From positions 186,001 to 250,000 of the forward strand of contig MU385742.1 of the NCBI GenBank assembly GCA_022497155.1: a stretch of DNA of 64,000 nt. Direction: 5' to 3'. The DNA comes from Whalleya microplaca (Eukaryota > Ascomycota > Sordariomycetes > Xylariales > Xylariaceae). Shown piece by piece: positions 61,501 through 64,000 of this stretch; position 1 is the stretch's first letter, and the number at the start of each line of letters is the position of its first letter. Below the pieces are notes generated by a model that was given only the letters and a program-made list of their open reading frames with translations, did no database searches and had not been told where the DNA came from. The translations under genes and the position numbers were made by a program.

Positions 61501-63600
61501 GTAAGTAAGATTAGCTTTATTTTTATAATATATATTATATATTATTTAAATATTTTATAAATGTATAGCGCCCGAAAGTATTTTTTAACTTTAAGGTTTA
61601 TATTTATTTAAATCTAAACTATTATTCCGTGTTAGTTAAGGTTATATTTATTTAAAATTTTTATAGCTTTTATATATTATAGTTTTTTTTAAACGTACTA
61701 ATTAAATATTATTTTATTACTCGCTATATATCTTAACTTTATTTTAATTTTAGTAAATTCGGCTATAGCTTGCGCTAGTTATATAATAAAGCGTATTATT
61801 AATTAGTTAAAAATGTTTATTAAGTTATGGACTTATATATTAATACGCTTTTCCGTTAATATTTTAACGTTTTATTATATAATAGCCTAATTTTTTAATA
61901 GGGTTTTAAATATCGATAGAATTTAAGTTACGTTATTTTATCGAGTCTTTTAATTTTTAATAAACGAATAAATACGCTTAATAAAATAATATATATTTGT
62001 AAAAATTAAAGAGCTTTTATTAACGATTATTTTAAAATCGTATTTATTATATCGGTCGGGATTAAATATCTTAATTTTCTTACGCTTTAGTTTATTAGAT
62101 TAACCGGAACTGTCTGCCGTATTAACTGTATAAAGGGTATATTTTCGGCCGCCGCCACTTTTAGGCGGGAAATTCGGGATTATTCCGCCTTATAAAAAAG
62201 GATTATATAGTTTTATTAGAAACTGGCGCCCCGGCTAACTATATTGCTGTATAAATAAGTTATTAGCGAATTATTATTATATTATTTTTAGGCGAGCCGG
62301 TAATTAGGTGCTGAATTGTTGCGATAAAAATTATAAGTTTAAATTAAGGCCTATATTAGACGGAACTTTTAAGAATTATTAAATTAGGGCCGCGGCAGGC
62401 TATAAAAAATATTACATGTTTGTAATAAAAGCTTTAGTTTTAGGCGCTATCGGCGGAAGTTAGTTCCGATTAGAAAATATTTATGGAGCCGCTTGCTATA
62501 TTAGCCTTTGAAAGGGAGTCTGGGGCAAAAAACGAAATATATGCTTAAAGTTTTCTGTTATAATATTACATATATTTTTTAAAACAACTCTTATATTATA
62601 TATATTTTTATTTGTAATTATAAAAAACTTATTTATATTTTCGACTAATTATTTTAACCGATTTATATGCGTATTTAAATATTATATCGATAGCTTATTA
62701 TTTATAAAATATTTTGGCCTTTTAAAACCTTAAAGCTTAATATTTATAATATAAAATTTAGCCCGACTATTATAGCTTTAGTTATTTTATGCGCCCGTAA
62801 ATAGTATTTTCCGGTAATTTAGATTAAATAGAAATAAATTATATAGTTAAAAAGCAAAAAATTATGTTGCCTATATATAGCTAGGAACCGAAGGCTTTAT
62901 GCGGGCGATATTTAAAGTTTCCGTATTAATAGTATTAATAGTTTTAAAGCAAATATTAAGCTTTTCGTTATATTCGGAATCTTGTAATAATTATGCGGAC
63001 CTTACCGGTTTTTTACTTTTGTTATATAGCCCCCGAAATAAACCCACCTGCTTTATTTCGGGTATAAAAAGCTCGCTTTCGGGAAAGCTACCGGGTGCGC
63101 TAAATATGCTGACGAAGCGGGAAAAAGTGAACTAAAGCGAGGATACGTAACGTATATAAAGCCACCGGCTCGAAAATATAACTCGAAATAAAATATCTAA
63201 TAAGAAAGAAATAAATAAAGCGATAGTAGAAATAATAAAATAAGGCTGTCGATTATTTGGGGTAATATAAAAGATCGTATATTAATATAATTACGTTTAG
63301 TATATATATATATAAGCGGGAAAAAAAAAAGGCAAAATTTTACGTACGGGAAATTTTTTTTTCGTATTATATAAAGGTAGTAAAAAAGGCGGTAGATTTT
63401 TTTGCCGGATATATTTCGTACTTATAACTTAATAATATATTAAAGCGGGGAAAGAGCAGGATAATATGCCGTAAAAAAAGCGAAGTTAAAGTGAAAAATA
63501 AGTAATAATAACTAATTAAGTTATTAAGGCTTTAAGGTGTATATAAATATACGTATTAAGTTAAGTAAAGCTAAAAAAAATCCAGATTACTAAGTAACTA
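61500..63600. repeat. Unassigned RIP-degraded sequence
   Basis: Probably includes the 5' end of Gypsy element 2. A less mutated patch near 62460-62540 (GGAGCCGCTTGC, GAAAGGGAGTCTGGGG) might be an element edge. The 78-codon ORF at 62899-63135 is not convincing. Confidence 0.4.
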
Positions 63601-63610
63601 TAATATCGGC

Positions 63611-64000
63611 CTATTATCGGGAATAAAAAGTAGGACGGATTAGGCTAGGAGGGAAGCTTGCGTTAAAAATGCTTACTGGTAATCTAATAACTTTAAAAAG
63701 ATAATTTACTTAAAGAGAAGTAGAATAAACTTCTCGCTAGCGCATTATAACGGGAGCGTTAATAGTCGGCTTTTTTAAAACGTATTAACTACCGTACCGG
63801 GAACGGAAACGATATTTAATTAGTGCTATCGAGAACGAAAAGTACTAAAGTACTAATAAGATTTAAGGTATTATAATAATTCCGCCGTATTACCTATTGT
63901 TAGTCTGCTATCGGGAATAAAAAGCAGGTTAAAGGTAACAATATAGCGGATTACAGCTTTCTGGAATCGCGTCGGCAACGATCGACTGCTATCGAGAACG
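63611..64000. repeat. Recurrent hairpin motif (CTGCTATCGGGAA...AAAAGCAG)
   Basis: Copies at 63611-63634, 63823-63845, 63905-63927 and 63986 to the window end. The last three are spaced 82 and 81 bp. Each complete copy has short complementary arms (CTGCT/AGCAG, CTATT/AGTAG, GTGCT/AGTAC) around a TCGRGAAYRAAA loop. The array runs off the window. Confidence 0.65.

Larger units (their letters stand above)
42315..64000. repeat. AT-rich RIP-mutated heterochromatic block with nested retroelements
   Basis: 21.7 kb to the window end. CpA and TpG are nearly absent and TpA is in great excess, while CpG, CpC and CpT remain. This is the pattern left by repeat-induced point mutation on both strands. Every recognisable coding trace is riddled with TAA/TAG codons where CAA/CAG/TGG would be expected. 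No intact gene was found. Individual elements are listed separately. Local less-mutated islands exist near 44029-44090, 46320-46400, 48400-48450 and 50680-50897. Confidence 0.93.

Overview
The window is filamentous-ascomycete DNA (Pezizomycotina, probably Sordariomycetes). The genes carry 50-150 bp introns with GTAAGT/GTGAGT-type donors. They encode fungal-specific families: a Pth11-like rhodopsin-fold receptor, a Zn2Cys6 regulator, a YVC1-type TRP channel and the Rpc31 subunit of RNA polymerase III. The right third is an AT-saturated block in which CpA/TpG has been turned into TpA, the footprint of repeat-induced point mutation (RIP). Species was not determined. For eight of the nine multi-exon models the proposed exons sum to a multiple of three with all domain motifs in frame; the ninth (YVC1) also sums correctly but has an uncertain 5' exon.

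Layout. 0.2-6.2 kb: a stand-alone, 13-exon urea carboxylase (-) divergent from a short-chain dehydrogenase (+). 7.4-9.6 kb: a histidine phosphatase and a small Tyr/Pro/Gly/His-rich protein. 10.3-12.5 kb: a TRP channel. 17.1-20.5 kb: a large AAA+ ATPase. 22.2-24.9 kb: Rpc31 (-) and the Hsm3/S5b-type proteasome chaperone (+), divergent. 25.3-27.25 kb: a Zn2Cys6 transcription factor. 27.3-35.7 kb: gene-poor, with two solo LTRs that have perfect 5-bp target duplications and one seven-TM receptor. 35.7-41.4 kb: the Golgi ARF-GEF Sec7.

42.3-64 kb is RIP heterochromatin with no intact gene. Several retroelements can still be resolved in it. A 2.37-kb non-autonomous LTR element (44029-46397, TSD CCCCC) contains an array of four 20-bp cores at an exact 44-bp period. 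A complete 7.7-kb Ty3/Gypsy element on the minus strand (49262-56985) has 191-bp LTRs, a polypurine tract and decayed RT/RNase H/integrase. It sits inside the integrase gene of a second, older Gypsy element (right part from 56986, left part ending at 49261). It is itself hit by a 224-bp insert that is largely free of RIP (50674-50897, TSD CGTAT). This gives a readable relative chronology.

The genes are mostly independent housekeeping loci (vesicle traffic, Pol III, proteasome assembly, vacuolar Ca2+ release) and do not form a metabolic cluster. The only possible functional pair is the divergent urea carboxylase/SDR, which share a 545-bp promoter region. No prokaryotic-style system, CRISPR array, tRNA or rRNA was recognised.
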